DNA from: CAZBME01 sp964645835
GTDB lineage: Bacteria > Desulfobacterota > Syntrophia > Syntrophales > UBA8958
DNA length: 64,000 bases
NCBI GenBank assembly: GCA_964645835.1
Contig: CAZYDG010000022.1
Span: 54,308 to 118,307 of the forward strand
Direction: 5' to 3'
Shown here: one piece after another, positions 45,049 to 53,999 of the stretch
Layout: every line of letters starts with the position of its first letter
Position numbering within the stretch: the stretch's first letter is position 1
Notes under the pieces: model-generated
Database searches by the model: none
The model's input: only the letters and a program-made list of their open reading frames with translations
Told to the model about the DNA's origin: nothing
Position numbers and translations under genes: made by a program

Positions 45049-46635
45049 TCACAGGGAGAGTTGTATCCGATTGCGTCCTGTGGTGTAATCGTGATTCACC
45101 TCTCCCGACTTTCCCACAAGTTCGATAACTTCAAGCTTCCTCAGCTCGCCTGTATCTCCCCGGACGTCGGCCAGTGCACGGTTGCCGTCCGGCAAGCGGC
45201 CGATGACTGTTGCGCGTTCCGGCCGGCCCTCTTGATCGTAACGCATCGAATATGCCTCAATGGTCAGCATGCCTTCGGCCCTTTTGACCGGCTCGCCAAG
45301 AGCCGCCGCGTCGATGGCCTTCTGAATGCCGGAGTTATCGCGGTCTTCCCAAGGGTGATCGGGCGGTTCCGCGCCATAGACTCCGATTGCATGTTTCGAG
45401 TTGCACCAGCCATTGGCCGTTATCAATGCCTTCAATGATCTGTCTTTGCGGATGCGGTTCGCCGCAGATACGATGGCGTGCATGGTATAGTTGTTTCCGG
45501 GACCGCCGAAGCAGGCAAGACCACCGGTAATGGTCAGATCGCGCGGATCGTCTTCGGCAATACCGATGGCCTGACGGGAAATTTCCACAGCCGAAGGGAA
45601 ACAGCTGTAGAGGTCAAAAACACCGATGTCGGACAGGGAAAGGCCTGATTGTTTCAAGGCGAGATCGGTTGCCGCGGTTATGGCGGGAGAATCGCAGAGC
45701 CTGGGGCGTTGGGAGACATGCCAGATGTTGTTCAACTCTGCTCCACCCATGGGATATACCCATTTGGAGCGGTCGATGCCGAGGGCCGCTGCATCCCGTT
45801 CATTTGTCATGATCAGCGCCGCAGACTGGTCGACATTGATGTTGGCCATGGCGCGGACGGTATAAGGATAGACAACGTAACGATTTTTCACCGTGGCGAC
45901 GGCAAATTCCTCTGCGGAATAAGTCTGCCTGTTCCAGGCATGGGGATTCTGAGAGGCGATGCGGGAGAAACCTTCATAACGGCGTCCCATATAACGCTGG
46001 TGTTCCTCGACGCTTCTTCCGGACAGATTGCGAAGGGCAGTTTCGAAAAAAGGATACATGAATTGGGGTAGAAAAAGGTCGTATGCATCTTCAGCGGCAT
46101 TGTTCGGCTCATAGTATTTGCCGCCCCATGCCTTGAGTATCTCCTTCTCGTGGTCACAACCCATGTGAAGCAGTGTATCGAAATTTGTGGGAAGGTTATT
46201 CTCCTTGAGATAACGGTATGTCGGGTTGTCCTGCCAATCCAGGACCGCTCTTCCCCTGGAGGCCCGGTACAGGGCGTAAACAGCCTCGGCGCCGGTCAAA
46301 AGGACCGCCTTTCTTCTGCCTGCGGCAATATCCCGTGCGAAACGGTTTACGAGCATCTGGGGTGAGTTGCCGCCGATCAGCGAGTAAATTGCCGCAGCGG
46401 GCCTGATGCCCAACGCATCGCTCAGTGCGTGGGGCAGATGTTCATCGTCCCAGGAAAAGCTGTTGACCACACAAACCGTATCGATAATGGAACGCAAAGT
46501 GTCAGCGCCGGCACCTGCAAAGGCTTCCCGGCTTGCCTGAACCATGAGGCCGAGGGGATCGAGGGCGGGGATTGCGCTTTTCGACTGAGTATATTGCGCA
46601 ACACCAACGAGAATCGGGGCCAGATTCTTTTTCAT
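45049..46635 (-). CDS. Thiolase-fold acetyl-CoA acetyltransferase-like protein
   Basis: 528 residues, longer than classic thiolases (about 390). Thiolase-fold segments: LVGVAQYTQSKSAIPALDP, LIGGNSPQMLVNRFARDI, GVFDLYSCFPSAVEI, GGLACFGGPGNNYTMHAI. The position of the classical nucleophilic cysteine reads GGNSPQ (Ser), as in SCP2-like thiolase relatives. A C-terminal OB-fold-like extension (YSMRYDQEGRPERATVIGRL) covers about the last 75 residues. It probably acts on acyl-CoA, but whether as a thiolase is open. It is followed by the TPP enzyme, CaiB fragment and a Cys-rich ORF on the same strand. Confidence 0.8.
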   Translation of the reverse strand: MKKNLAPILVGVAQYTQSKSAIPALDPLGLMVQASREAFAGAGADTLRSIIDTVCVVNSFSWDDEHLPHALSDALGIRPAAAIYSLIGGNSPQMLVNRFARDIAAGRRKAVLLTGAEAVYALYRASRGRAVLDWQDNPTYRYLKENNLPTNFDTLLHMGCDHEKEILKAWGGKYYEPNNAAEDAYDLFLPQFMYPFFETALRNLSGRSVEEHQRYMGRRYEGFSRIASQNPHAWNRQTYSAEEFAVATVKNRYVVYPYTVRAMANINVDQSAALIMTNERDAAALGIDRSKWVYPMGGAELNNIWHVSQRPRLCDSPAITAATDLALKQSGLSLSDIGVFDLYSCFPSAVEISRQAIGIAEDDPRDLTITGGLACFGGPGNNYTMHAIVSAANRIRKDRSLKALITANGWCNSKHAIGVYGAEPPDHPWEDRDNSGIQKAIDAAALGEPVKRAEGMLTIEAYSMRYDQEGRPERATVIGRLPDGNRALADVRGDTGELRKLEVIELVGKSGEVNHDYTTGRNRIQLSL

Positions 46636-46674
46636 AGTGTGTCATATAGGAGAAACAACGGTCGTTGTCAACTA

Positions 46675-46793
46675 CAGGCTATTGAAAAACGCCTATCCCA
46701 CGCCTTTGCGGGGATCCTCCCTCTGCACCTCCTCCAGAGGGGGACATGTCTGTTGCTGTGTTGCGCCGCAAGCTTCGCCTATTGACGTTCAGC
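46675..46793. repeat. CAGGCTGTT repeat family, copy E (partial, reverse)
   Basis: CAGGCTATTGAAAAACG at the left, then CACCTCCTCCAGAGGGGGACA, TGTGTTGCGCCGCAAGCTTCG. The order is the reverse of copies B and C. It abuts the 3' end of the TPP-enzyme gene. Confidence 0.7.
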
Positions 46794-48437
46794 CTATTTA
46801 TACATGGTCTGGTTCATTGTGCCCGAGCTGAAGACATTCCTGTCCACCATGACATTGATCAGGGAAGCCTTTCCCGAATTGCGGGCTCTTTCGAGGGCAG
46901 GGCGTATTTCTTCCGGTTCCGTGACAAACTCACCGTGGCCGCCCATGGCTTCCACGACTCGGTCATAGCGCAAAGGGGTCAGGATATTGGCGACGTCCCC
47001 CTTTTGGCTGCCGTATTTTTCAATCTGACCGTAACGCACCTGATTCCATGCGGCATTGTTTCCCACAATACCGATGACGGGCATCCCGAAGCGGATCAGG
47101 GTATCGTAGTCGAACCCGGTCAGACCGAAGGCGCCGTCGCCGAAGAGGATAATAATTTCCCGGCCGGGGCAGGCTGCGCCGGCTGCGATGGCAAAAGGCG
47201 TACCGACGCCCAGCGTTCCCAGGGGGCCTGGATCGAGCCAGCTTCCCGGTCTTTGGGGCACAATGACACTGGCCGCCATTGTGACTACATCGCCCCCGTC
47301 GGCAATAAAAATCGCGTCTTCGGCCATGAACGCCTGGATCTCCCGGGCCAGGCGCAGCGGATGAATGGGCTGGGCGGAAGAATTGAGAAAAGGTTGATCC
47401 TGCCTGCTTAATTCCGCCTCTTTTTCCCGCAGTGCCTTCAGCCAGTTTTTGTGTTTCGATGACATCAGGGCTGCGGCGATCTGTCCGAGGACCGCTCTCG
47501 CATGACCTGTGATGCCGACGTCCACATCGCGGTTGTGCCCGATTTCGCTGCCGTCGATATCGATTTGGATGACTTTGGCATCTTGGGACAGACGCTTTCC
47601 GTAGCCCAGGCGAAAATCGAAGGGCGTGCCAATCACCATGACAAGATCGGCCTGGGAAAGGGCATGGCGGCGGGAACGGCTCATGAATAAGGGAAACCCG
47701 GCTGGAAGGCAGCCTCTGGCTGCTCCGTTGAGATAGACGGGAATTTGTGCCCGTTCAGCGCATTGGACAAGCTCCGGCATAGCGCGAAAATGCCATATCT
47801 GCGAACCGGCGAGGATGACGGGCCGCTTTGCCCGGTTTAAGAGGTCTGCCGCTTGCCCGATCGCCTCGGGATCTCCGAAGAGACGTCCCTTAGTACGGTA
47901 CCGGACAGGAAATGATATGTCCGTCTCCTGGGCAACCCCATCCATGACATCCATGGGTATTTCGACAAAAACAGGTCCCGGCCGGCCGCTGTATGCTTCC
48001 CGGAATGCGGCGCTAAGCAGCTCGGGAATGCGCTCCGTATCGTAGATCGTAAAAGAGAGTTTGGTCAGGGGCTTCATAACGGAAACGCTGTCGAGTTCCT
48101 GGAGAGCCCCCATACGGGCCTGTTTTCGAGGCGCCTGCCCTCCGATGAGGATGAGGGGGACCTGATTGCGAAAGGCATTGGCAACGCCTGTGACGGCATC
48201 CGTGACGCCTGGACCCGCCGTAACGGCCGCCACGCCGGCGATGCCAGTCAATCTCGTCCACGCCTCGGCGGCATGAACCGCCGTCTGTTCGTGCCTTACG
48301 TCGATGATGCGGATACCTTCATCGATGCAGCCGCTGTAGATATCCATGATGTGACCGCCAGGGAGTGTAAATAAAGCCTCTACGCCTTCCTGTTTCATGG
48401 CCTTTGCGACAAGCCGGCCTCCCGTCAAGATTGCCAT
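46794..48437 (-). CDS. Thiamine-pyrophosphate enzyme (acetolactate synthase / 2-hydroxyacyl-CoA lyase family)
   Basis: 547 residues, full-length family member. The PYR domain has LFTLPGGHIMDIYSG and VRHEQTAVHAAEAWTRLTG with the catalytic Glu of HEQ. The central domain has RPVILAGSQIWH. The PP domain has the TPP motif GDGAFGLTGFDYDTL...GIVGNNAAW (GDG...NN). Start behind GGAGGGATAA. Substrate is not fixed by these motifs. The neighbouring thiolase-like gene and CaiB fragment suggest CoA-ester chemistry, so an oxalyl-CoA decarboxylase or 2-hydroxyacyl-CoA lyase is possible. Confidence 0.82.
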   Translation of the reverse strand: MAILTGGRLVAKAMKQEGVEALFTLPGGHIMDIYSGCIDEGIRIIDVRHEQTAVHAAEAWTRLTGIAGVAAVTAGPGVTDAVTGVANAFRNQVPLILIGGQAPRKQARMGALQELDSVSVMKPLTKLSFTIYDTERIPELLSAAFREAYSGRPGPVFVEIPMDVMDGVAQETDISFPVRYRTKGRLFGDPEAIGQAADLLNRAKRPVILAGSQIWHFRAMPELVQCAERAQIPVYLNGAARGCLPAGFPLFMSRSRRHALSQADLVMVIGTPFDFRLGYGKRLSQDAKVIQIDIDGSEIGHNRDVDVGITGHARAVLGQIAAALMSSKHKNWLKALREKEAELSRQDQPFLNSSAQPIHPLRLAREIQAFMAEDAIFIADGGDVVTMAASVIVPQRPGSWLDPGPLGTLGVGTPFAIAAGAACPGREIIILFGDGAFGLTGFDYDTLIRFGMPVIGIVGNNAAWNQVRYGQIEKYGSQKGDVANILTPLRYDRVVEAMGGHGEFVTEPEEIRPALERARNSGKASLINVMVDRNVFSSGTMNQTMYK

Positions 48438-48456
48438 TTATCCCTCCTGACCGTTT

Positions 48457-48804
48457 TCAACCGACGGCTCCGGTCTGTTTGAGTTCGGCGCATAAATTTT
48501 CCAAGAAGACATCCGCCTTCTCTAGCAGTTTCCGGAAGATATCTTTTCCTTCCTCTTTTTTCATGTCGAGGGTGACACTTTTCTTGTTACGGTTGATATT
48601 GGCAAAGTATGCGCTGGCGCCCCTGAGAAAGGGCGGGTCAGACCTCGTGTCATTCCCTTTGCCGGGCTCCTCGATTTTTATGCCTTCCGCGCCCATGTCG
48701 GCAAGAAACATCGAACAAAAAGAGCCCGCCAGGACACTCGTCAGGTCCAGGATGCGTATGCTCTTCAAGGCGCCGCCCGGTAATGTTGGGGCTTCATCGG
48801 TCAT
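48457..48804 (-). pseudogene. CaiB/BaiF CoA-transferase fragment
   Basis: About 115 residues from the ATG at 48804. Only the N-terminal part of a CaiB/BaiF family III CoA transferase is left: IRILDLTSVLAGSFCSMFLA, DMGAEGIKIEEPGKGNDTR and ANINRNKKSVTLDMKKEEGK. A short unrelated end (LCAELKQTGAVG) follows. Full members have about 390-430 residues; the catalytic Asp lies beyond the break. The remnant sits between the TPP-enzyme gene (20 bp away) and an upstream Cys-rich ORF it overlaps by 11 bp. Confidence 0.8.
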
Positions 48805-49081
48805 GGATTTCATCTTCCTTTCGTTCGCGAACATCCTTTCGCCAGGGATTCAGGTAGGAACGGCACCCACCGCCGGCTTGCAGCTCCCGCCGATAAAAAT
48901 CGGCCAGTTTGTTATCGTCGGCCATCAGCTTACAAGTGTAACGGGTCCCCGTCCAGAATAGTTCAGGGCAGGTTTTATCCCGGTCCCGGGGATGCTTGGC
49001 AACACCGTAGGTGCACGTATTGCGTATGCAGCAGTAGCCGCAACCGACGCAGGCGTGTGTCTCAGAAGATTCTCTCAGCAT
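48794..49081 (-). CDS. Small cysteine-rich protein, unknown
   Basis: 95 residues. Eight cysteines (CVGCGYCCIRNTC, DKTCPEL, YTCKLM, GGCRSYL) resemble zinc- or Fe-S-chelating small proteins of the YkgJ-like kind. The charged C-terminus (RKDVRERKEDEIHDR) overlaps the start of the CaiB fragment. The start has a weak ribosome site. The role is unknown. Confidence 0.5.
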   Translation of the reverse strand: MLRESSETHACVGCGYCCIRNTCTYGVAKHPRDRDKTCPELFWTGTRYTCKLMADDNKLADFYRRELQAGGGCRSYLNPWRKDVRERKEDEIHDR

Positions 49082-49484
49082 TTCTATTTTATAGTCTCTT
49101 GCGGCAAGGTCTGTTAAAGAAGCCTCGCCTCACTTAAAATTATCGTTCTTTTCTGAGTGGAACTGAAGCTTACGCTACATACGCTGACTTTGTCCCTTAC
49201 CGGAGCAAAACGGCAATTGCTTTAAAAGCCGTGTTTAAAACCGGCTTTCATCTCAAAAACTGACCAGCGGCAAGGCCGTATTTTTTTATTAAAGGATAAA
49301 AAAATATATTAGCGGGTGCGAACTTTTCTTGACGTTAGAAGAAAACATCATTATAAGCATCACACGCTCGCAATTGTATTTCAGGTTTTTTGAGTCCGTT
49401 GCGAATCTTATAATAAATTGATACCGTTCAAGGCAAGGGATGATTTTTTATTAAGGCGATCTGCCAAGGAGAACATAAGGTTAC
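49082..49484. other. Intergenic, no gene seen
   Basis: AT-rich gap between divergent genes. It should hold promoters in both directions; no convincing pair of elements or repeat was identified. Confidence 0.5.
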
Positions 49485-51227
49485 ATGAGGAAGATCAATA
49501 AGGTATTAATTGCCAACCGGGGTGAAATTGCCCTGCGCATTACGAGGACATTAAAAGACCTGGATATTCAAGCCATTGCTATTTACGAAAAATCAGACGG
49601 CGATGCCTATTATCTGCGTTTTGCCAACAAGGCCGTAATGATTGGAGATGAACCGGTAAAGGATTATCTGGATATCGAAAAGATTATCCGGGCTGCCCAG
49701 GAAACAGGCGCAGATGCCATCCATCCGGGCTACGGCTTTCTCTCCGAGAGCACTGCGTTTGCAGAAGCCTGTGAGAAAGCAGGGATCATCTATATAGGTC
49801 CGCCTCCTCAAGTTATAAGTAATTTGGGCAACAAGGTTATCGCACGGGAGATTGCCGAACGTGCGGGTTTACCGCTGATTCCCGGAACAAAAAACCTCTC
49901 GGTCGGAGAAGCCGGAATCGAAGAGGTGAACAAATTTGTTCAGAAGTATGGTTACCCCATCATGCTCAAGGCTACGGCTGGCGGCGGAGGCCGGGGGATT
50001 AGAAAGCTGGAAGAAAAGGACGATCTTAAAAGTCAGATGAACCAGGCACGTTCCGAGGCAATGCTGGCGTTCAACGATGATCGGATATATGTTGAAAAAC
50101 TGATTGAAAGAGCCTACCACATCGAAGTTCAGGTTCTGGCGGACGTATATGGAAACGTTGTCCATTTGGGAACCAGGGATTGCTCCATCCAACGGCGGCA
50201 TCAGAAACTGCTCGAGGTGGCTCCGGCCAATCTGCCGGCGAACCTTTTGGAAAGCATTCATCAGGCAGCCGTGGCCATTATAAAAGAATCAAAATACGTA
50301 AATGCAGGCACCGTGGAATTTCTGGTTGATCCGCAAACCGGGGAATTCTGGTTTCTGGAGGTCAATACACGCCTTCAGGTTGAACATACCGTAACGGAAA
50401 TGATAACCGGTATCGATATTGTCCGTCGCCAGATATTAATCGCAGAAGGCCGGTCGCTCGATTTCCGTCAGGATCAGATTCACATCAATGGTATAGCAAT
50501 CGAGGTCCGGATTAACGCTGAAGATCCCCGTAACAATTTCCTGCCGGAAGGCGGGAAGCATATCGATATCTACAACCCGCCGGGTGGACCCGGCATCCGC
50601 CTGGATGGCGCCATATACAGGGGTTATCGTATCCCCATTGCTTATGATTCCCTGTTGGTCAAGCTGATCGTCTGGGGCTATGAATGGGAACAGACCATCA
50701 ATCGCCTGAAAAGGGCGTTGATGGATTTTGTCATTACCGGGCCCTATACGACGATACCCATGTATCTTTCAATTTGTGATGAACAAGACTTTAAAAAACG
50801 TAAATTCGATACCGGCTACGTTGAAAATCATCCGGGAATTTTTGACTACCCGAGATACGACCACTATGTCATTGACGAACAGGTCTACAAGGCCCTGGCG
50901 GAAGAAACCGCAAAATCCCGTCCGGATCAAGGCGTAAAACAAGAAGAACTGATTGCCCTCAAGGAAAAGAAGCATCTTACTTCCGATGAAATAGGGACAC
51001 TTAAAAAAGCGGGTATCATCCGGTCTCCGATAAAAGGGAAAATCAGTAAAGTGGTGCTTGATATTGGCGATGTCGTGCTGGCAGGCGATTTTCTTATCGA
51101 TTTAGAGGCCATGAAAATGCATACTCATATTATTTCCGAGGTTGACGGCCGTATTTCCGATATCATGGTGGAACCGGGAGATACGGTCGATGTGGGTGAT
51201 GCGTTGATGTTCATAGAGGTCGGTTGA
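49485..51227 (+). CDS. Biotin carboxylase fused to biotin carrier domain (acyl-CoA carboxylase alpha chain type)
   Basis: 580 residues. Biotin carboxylase region about 1-450: KVLIANRGEIALRITRTL, ADAIHPGYGFLSESTAFAEAC, KATAGGGGRGIRKL (ATP loop), EVNTRLQVEHTVTE and VRINAEDPRNNFLPEGG. A C-terminal biotin carrier domain carries EAMKM with biotinyl lysine at about 544. This is shorter than mitochondrial-type propionyl-CoA carboxylase alpha (about 670), because the linker domain is small. It needs a carboxyltransferase partner, which is not in this window, so acetyl-, propionyl- or pyruvate-type cannot be decided. Start behind ATAAGGTTAC. Confidence 0.88.
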   Translation: MRKINKVLIANRGEIALRITRTLKDLDIQAIAIYEKSDGDAYYLRFANKAVMIGDEPVKDYLDIEKIIRAAQETGADAIHPGYGFLSESTAFAEACEKAGIIYIGPPPQVISNLGNKVIAREIAERAGLPLIPGTKNLSVGEAGIEEVNKFVQKYGYPIMLKATAGGGGRGIRKLEEKDDLKSQMNQARSEAMLAFNDDRIYVEKLIERAYHIEVQVLADVYGNVVHLGTRDCSIQRRHQKLLEVAPANLPANLLESIHQAAVAIIKESKYVNAGTVEFLVDPQTGEFWFLEVNTRLQVEHTVTEMITGIDIVRRQILIAEGRSLDFRQDQIHINGIAIEVRINAEDPRNNFLPEGGKHIDIYNPPGGPGIRLDGAIYRGYRIPIAYDSLLVKLIVWGYEWEQTINRLKRALMDFVITGPYTTIPMYLSICDEQDFKKRKFDTGYVENHPGIFDYPRYDHYVIDEQVYKALAEETAKSRPDQGVKQEELIALKEKKHLTSDEIGTLKKAGIIRSPIKGKISKVVLDIGDVVLAGDFLIDLEAMKMHTHIISEVDGRISDIMVEPGDTVDVGDALMFIEVG

Positions 51228-51316
51228 TTTAATTATATTCCCCCCTATTAATTCCTCTGTCATTCCTTTGAAAACGGGAATCCAAAGGTTTAGGAGGGCA
51301 TCCGAAGTGATGCTGG

Positions 51317-51339
51317 ATTATCCGGTCAAGCCGGATAAT
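51317..51339. repeat. TCAAG-loop palindrome, copy 4
   Basis: ATTATCCGG-TCAAG-CCGGATAAT, perfect 9-bp arms, preceded by CTGG and followed by GACAAAG. Confidence 0.8.
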
Positions 51340-51422
51340 GACAAAGAAAGTAAGATTATCATTCCCTCTTCATTCCCTACTACACTGATATCATCTTTGA
51401 TTAAAACCGGATTTAAAACTGC

Positions 51423-51452
51423 TTGACACCAACTATTTTGCATGCAAAATAT
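51423..51452 (+). promoter_or_regulatory. marR promoter with overlapping palindromic operator
   Basis: TTGACA (51423-51428) is followed by the perfect 18-bp palindrome TATTTTGCATGCAAAATA (51434-51451). The -10 candidate AAATAT (51447-51452) overlaps the palindrome. It lies 30 bp ahead of the MarR gene, so self-regulation of the operon by MarR is likely. Confidence 0.75.
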
Positions 51453-51480
51453 GTGTTAGCAAAACAAAAGGGGCACTCCC

Positions 51481-51918
51481 ATGCCTGATGATGATAGACT
51501 GATTTACCTGCTCTTCACATCGCAATTAAAGCTGCGGAAATATCTGAAGAGCGCCTTCATCGCCAGTGGTGTCAAGGTTACGACCGCCCAGAGTGGAATT
51601 CTTCTGCTGCTTAAGCGGAAGGATGGACGGATGATGACGGAACTCAGTCAGATATTGGGCATCGACAATTCCACACTTACCGGGTTGGTCGACCGTCTGG
51701 AGAGATCGGATTTCGTGAAACGCAACGCCAACCCCGGCGACCGCCGCTCTTCCCATCTTTACATAACAGCAAAAGGCCTGGAAGAGAGCGAATCTGCAAA
51801 AGCAGTCCTACGACGAATCAACGAAGAGATAAAAGCCGGTTTCTCCCCGGAGGAGATCGACGCTTTCAAAAAAGTATTGCAGGCCTTCTTCACAAAGTTT
51901 GCCAAGGAGCAGCTATGA
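51481..51918 (+). CDS. MarR family transcriptional regulator
   Basis: 145 residues, typical MarR length. The winged helix is visible: TTAQSGILLLLKRKDGRMMT, ELSQILGIDNSTLTGLVDRL (recognition helix), RSDFVKRNANPGDRRSSHLY (wing; the D/N-P-x-D-R-R motif). MarR proteins bind palindromes as dimers and release them on binding small phenolic or CoA-type ligands. It heads the operon with acyl-CoA dehydrogenase, MoxR and VWA genes, and its stop overlaps the next ATG. The operator at 51434-51451 is the probable target. Confidence 0.92.
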   Translation: MPDDDRLIYLLFTSQLKLRKYLKSAFIASGVKVTTAQSGILLLLKRKDGRMMTELSQILGIDNSTLTGLVDRLERSDFVKRNANPGDRRSSHLYITAKGLEESESAKAVLRRINEEIKAGFSPEEIDAFKKVLQAFFTKFAKEQL

Positions 51919-53048
51919 CACACCATCTTTCCCCCCGGACAATAGAATTCCAGGAGCATTTTGGTACCTTTGCCGCAACAGAGATTGCCGGCCGGAATTT
52001 CAAGGAATTTCCTCTGGACGTTTGGCGAAGTATGGGTGACCAGGGGCTTCTGGGAATCGGCATGGCGGAAGAATTTGGAGGATCTGGCGGGACCAGTCTG
52101 GATATGCTTCTTGCGGGAGAGGCATTTGTGCGGAAGGGGCATAATCTGGGGATTGCCCTGTCGTGGTTGATTCACGTAATCGTTGCCCGTTTCGTTATTG
52201 CCGGTTCAGCCAATCCTGACCAGAAAAAAAAATACCTGCCGACACTGGCTTCCGGCAAACTGACGGCATCACTGGCCATTTCAGAGCCGGGTATCGGAAG
52301 CCACCCGAAACATCTAAAGACCTCCGCCGAATATCGTGACGGGCAGTGGATCCTCAATGGCGAAAAGGCGTATTTAAGCAACGGACCTTTTGCCGATTTA
52401 TACATCATCCTTGCAGTTACAGGCGTGAAGGGTATGGAAAAGGAGTTTAGCGCCTTCATTGTTCCCGCCGATACGCCGGGTCTCACACGCACGGAACCAA
52501 TGGCTCTCAAGGTTTTCAAACCCTCGCCGCACTGCGGCGTCAAACTTGTCGACTGTAAGCTGCCGCCGTCAAGTATGCTGGGGAATACGGGTACGGCCTA
52601 CCGAACTATCGCAATACCTTTTCGGGATATGGAGGATCTCATGCTCATGGGGCCCATTCTGGGTGCGATGGAAAGGCAGAAGGAACTCCTTCTGCAAGCT
52701 ATACAAAGCAAAGGCGTACCTGTGCAGGCGGAACAGATGGCAGAATTGGGATGGATTCAATCGTTTACACGGGCCGTGAGATCGCTCTCCTGTGAAGCCG
52801 CGATCGTGATGGATGAAGAATCTTTAAATGATTACTTTACCAGTCTTCTCCTGGCGGCCAAGGCAATGGCTGAAAAAAGCCAGGGAATGGTGGACCGTCT
52901 CCTTGAAAATGCAGGTCTGCAAGAAACATCCGAATGGAGAATACTGACCGATGATCTCCGTTTCGCCGTTAAACTTGCGGCAAATGTTCGCCAAATAAAG
53001 GCCCAAAAGCAGGGAAATCTACTTCTAAATAAAAAGGAAACAAAATGA
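51915..53048 (+). CDS. Acyl-CoA dehydrogenase family protein
   Basis: 377 residues. The family's middle segments are clear: FGGSGGTSLDMLLAGEAFVR, ASLAISEPGIGSHPKHLKTS and ILNGEKAYLSNGPFADLYII (FAD and substrate contact region), then VKLVDCKLPPSSMLGN. The C-terminal part is divergent: the usual YPVERxxRDAR-like end is not seen, and the catalytic Glu cannot be placed with confidence. Start overlaps the marR stop (ATGA) and the stop overlaps the MoxR start (ATGA). It would oxidise an acyl-CoA, or have a modified role in this operon. Confidence 0.82.
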   Translation: MTHHLSPRTIEFQEHFGTFAATEIAGRNFKEFPLDVWRSMGDQGLLGIGMAEEFGGSGGTSLDMLLAGEAFVRKGHNLGIALSWLIHVIVARFVIAGSANPDQKKKYLPTLASGKLTASLAISEPGIGSHPKHLKTSAEYRDGQWILNGEKAYLSNGPFADLYIILAVTGVKGMEKEFSAFIVPADTPGLTRTEPMALKVFKPSPHCGVKLVDCKLPPSSMLGNTGTAYRTIAIPFRDMEDLMLMGPILGAMERQKELLLQAIQSKGVPVQAEQMAELGWIQSFTRAVRSLSCEAAIVMDEESLNDYFTSLLLAAKAMAEKSQGMVDRLLENAGLQETSEWRILTDDLRFAVKLAANVRQIKAQKQGNLLLNKKETK

Positions 53049-53995
53049 ACAAATCTTCAGAACAAAAAATTCATCCCATAAAAAAGATTCAACAAGGATT
53101 CAAAGACCTGGGCTACATTGCCAGCCGGCAAATTGCCACAACGGTTTACCTTGCCACCCAGCTTGAAAAGCCGATCCTGGTAGAAGGGCCCGCAGGCGTC
53201 GGAAAAACGGAACTTGCCAAGGCGACGGCAACCTTTCTGAATACATCTCTAATCCGTCTGCAATGCTATGAAGGTCTCGATGAATCTAAGGCGCTCTACG
53301 AATGGAAATACGGCAAACAGCTCCTTTACACACAACTCTTGAAGGACAAGCTCGACGATATTATCAGTAACCAAAACGGCTTCAAGGCATCCCTCGATAA
53401 ACTGCATCAATACGATGATATCTTTTTTTCCTGGCACTTTCTGGAACAGCGCCCCCTGCTGAAAGCCCTGCACCAGAAAGAGGGAACGGTCCTGCTGATT
53501 GACGAAATCGACAAATCGGACGATGAATTCGAGGCCTTCCTTCTGGAAATCCTTTCCGATTACCAGGTATCCATCCCCGAAATCGGTACCGTGCAGGCCA
53601 TTAAGAAACCGGTCGTCTTCCTGACGAGCAACAACACCCGTGAGCTCGGAGAAGCCCTGAAACGCCGCTGCCTGCATCTTTACATTCCGTTTCCCCCAAC
53701 CGATCTGGAACGGGAAATTATTCACTCCCGCGTTCCCGATTTGCCGGAGCATTTGAGAAATCAGATCGTGGCGTTTGTTCAAGCCTTGAGAAAACTCGAA
53801 CTGAAAAAATTACCTTCCATCAGTGAGACCATCGACTGGGCAAGAACTCTCCTTCTGCTTCATGCGGAAGTCCTCTCTGATGAATTCATCAGGGAAACCC
53901 TGAACATCATCCTTAAATTTGAGGAAGATATCAGCCGGGTGGACGAGAATCTCCATCAGATTTTGCCGGTAGCGCTCAGGAGTGCGGGGGCTTAA
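53045..53995 (+). CDS. MoxR-family AAA+ ATPase
   Basis: 316 residues. Walker A GPAGVGKTELAKA (near residue 51), Walker B LLIDEIDKSDDEFEAF, sensor 1 VVFLTSNNTRELGEAL and an arginine-finger stretch RRCLHLYIPFPP are all present. MoxR ATPases work with a VWA-domain partner to mature or insert cofactors in enzymes, such as CoxD with CoxE for CO dehydrogenase. The VWA partner is the next gene; the client is therefore probably the co-encoded dehydrogenase or an enzyme outside the window. Confidence 0.9.
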   Translation: MNKSSEQKIHPIKKIQQGFKDLGYIASRQIATTVYLATQLEKPILVEGPAGVGKTELAKATATFLNTSLIRLQCYEGLDESKALYEWKYGKQLLYTQLLKDKLDDIISNQNGFKASLDKLHQYDDIFFSWHFLEQRPLLKALHQKEGTVLLIDEIDKSDDEFEAFLLEILSDYQVSIPEIGTVQAIKKPVVFLTSNNTRELGEALKRRCLHLYIPFPPTDLEREIIHSRVPDLPEHLRNQIVAFVQALRKLELKKLPSISETIDWARTLLLLHAEVLSDEFIRETLNIILKFEEDISRVDENLHQILPVALRSAGA

Positions 53996-53999
53996 CATT

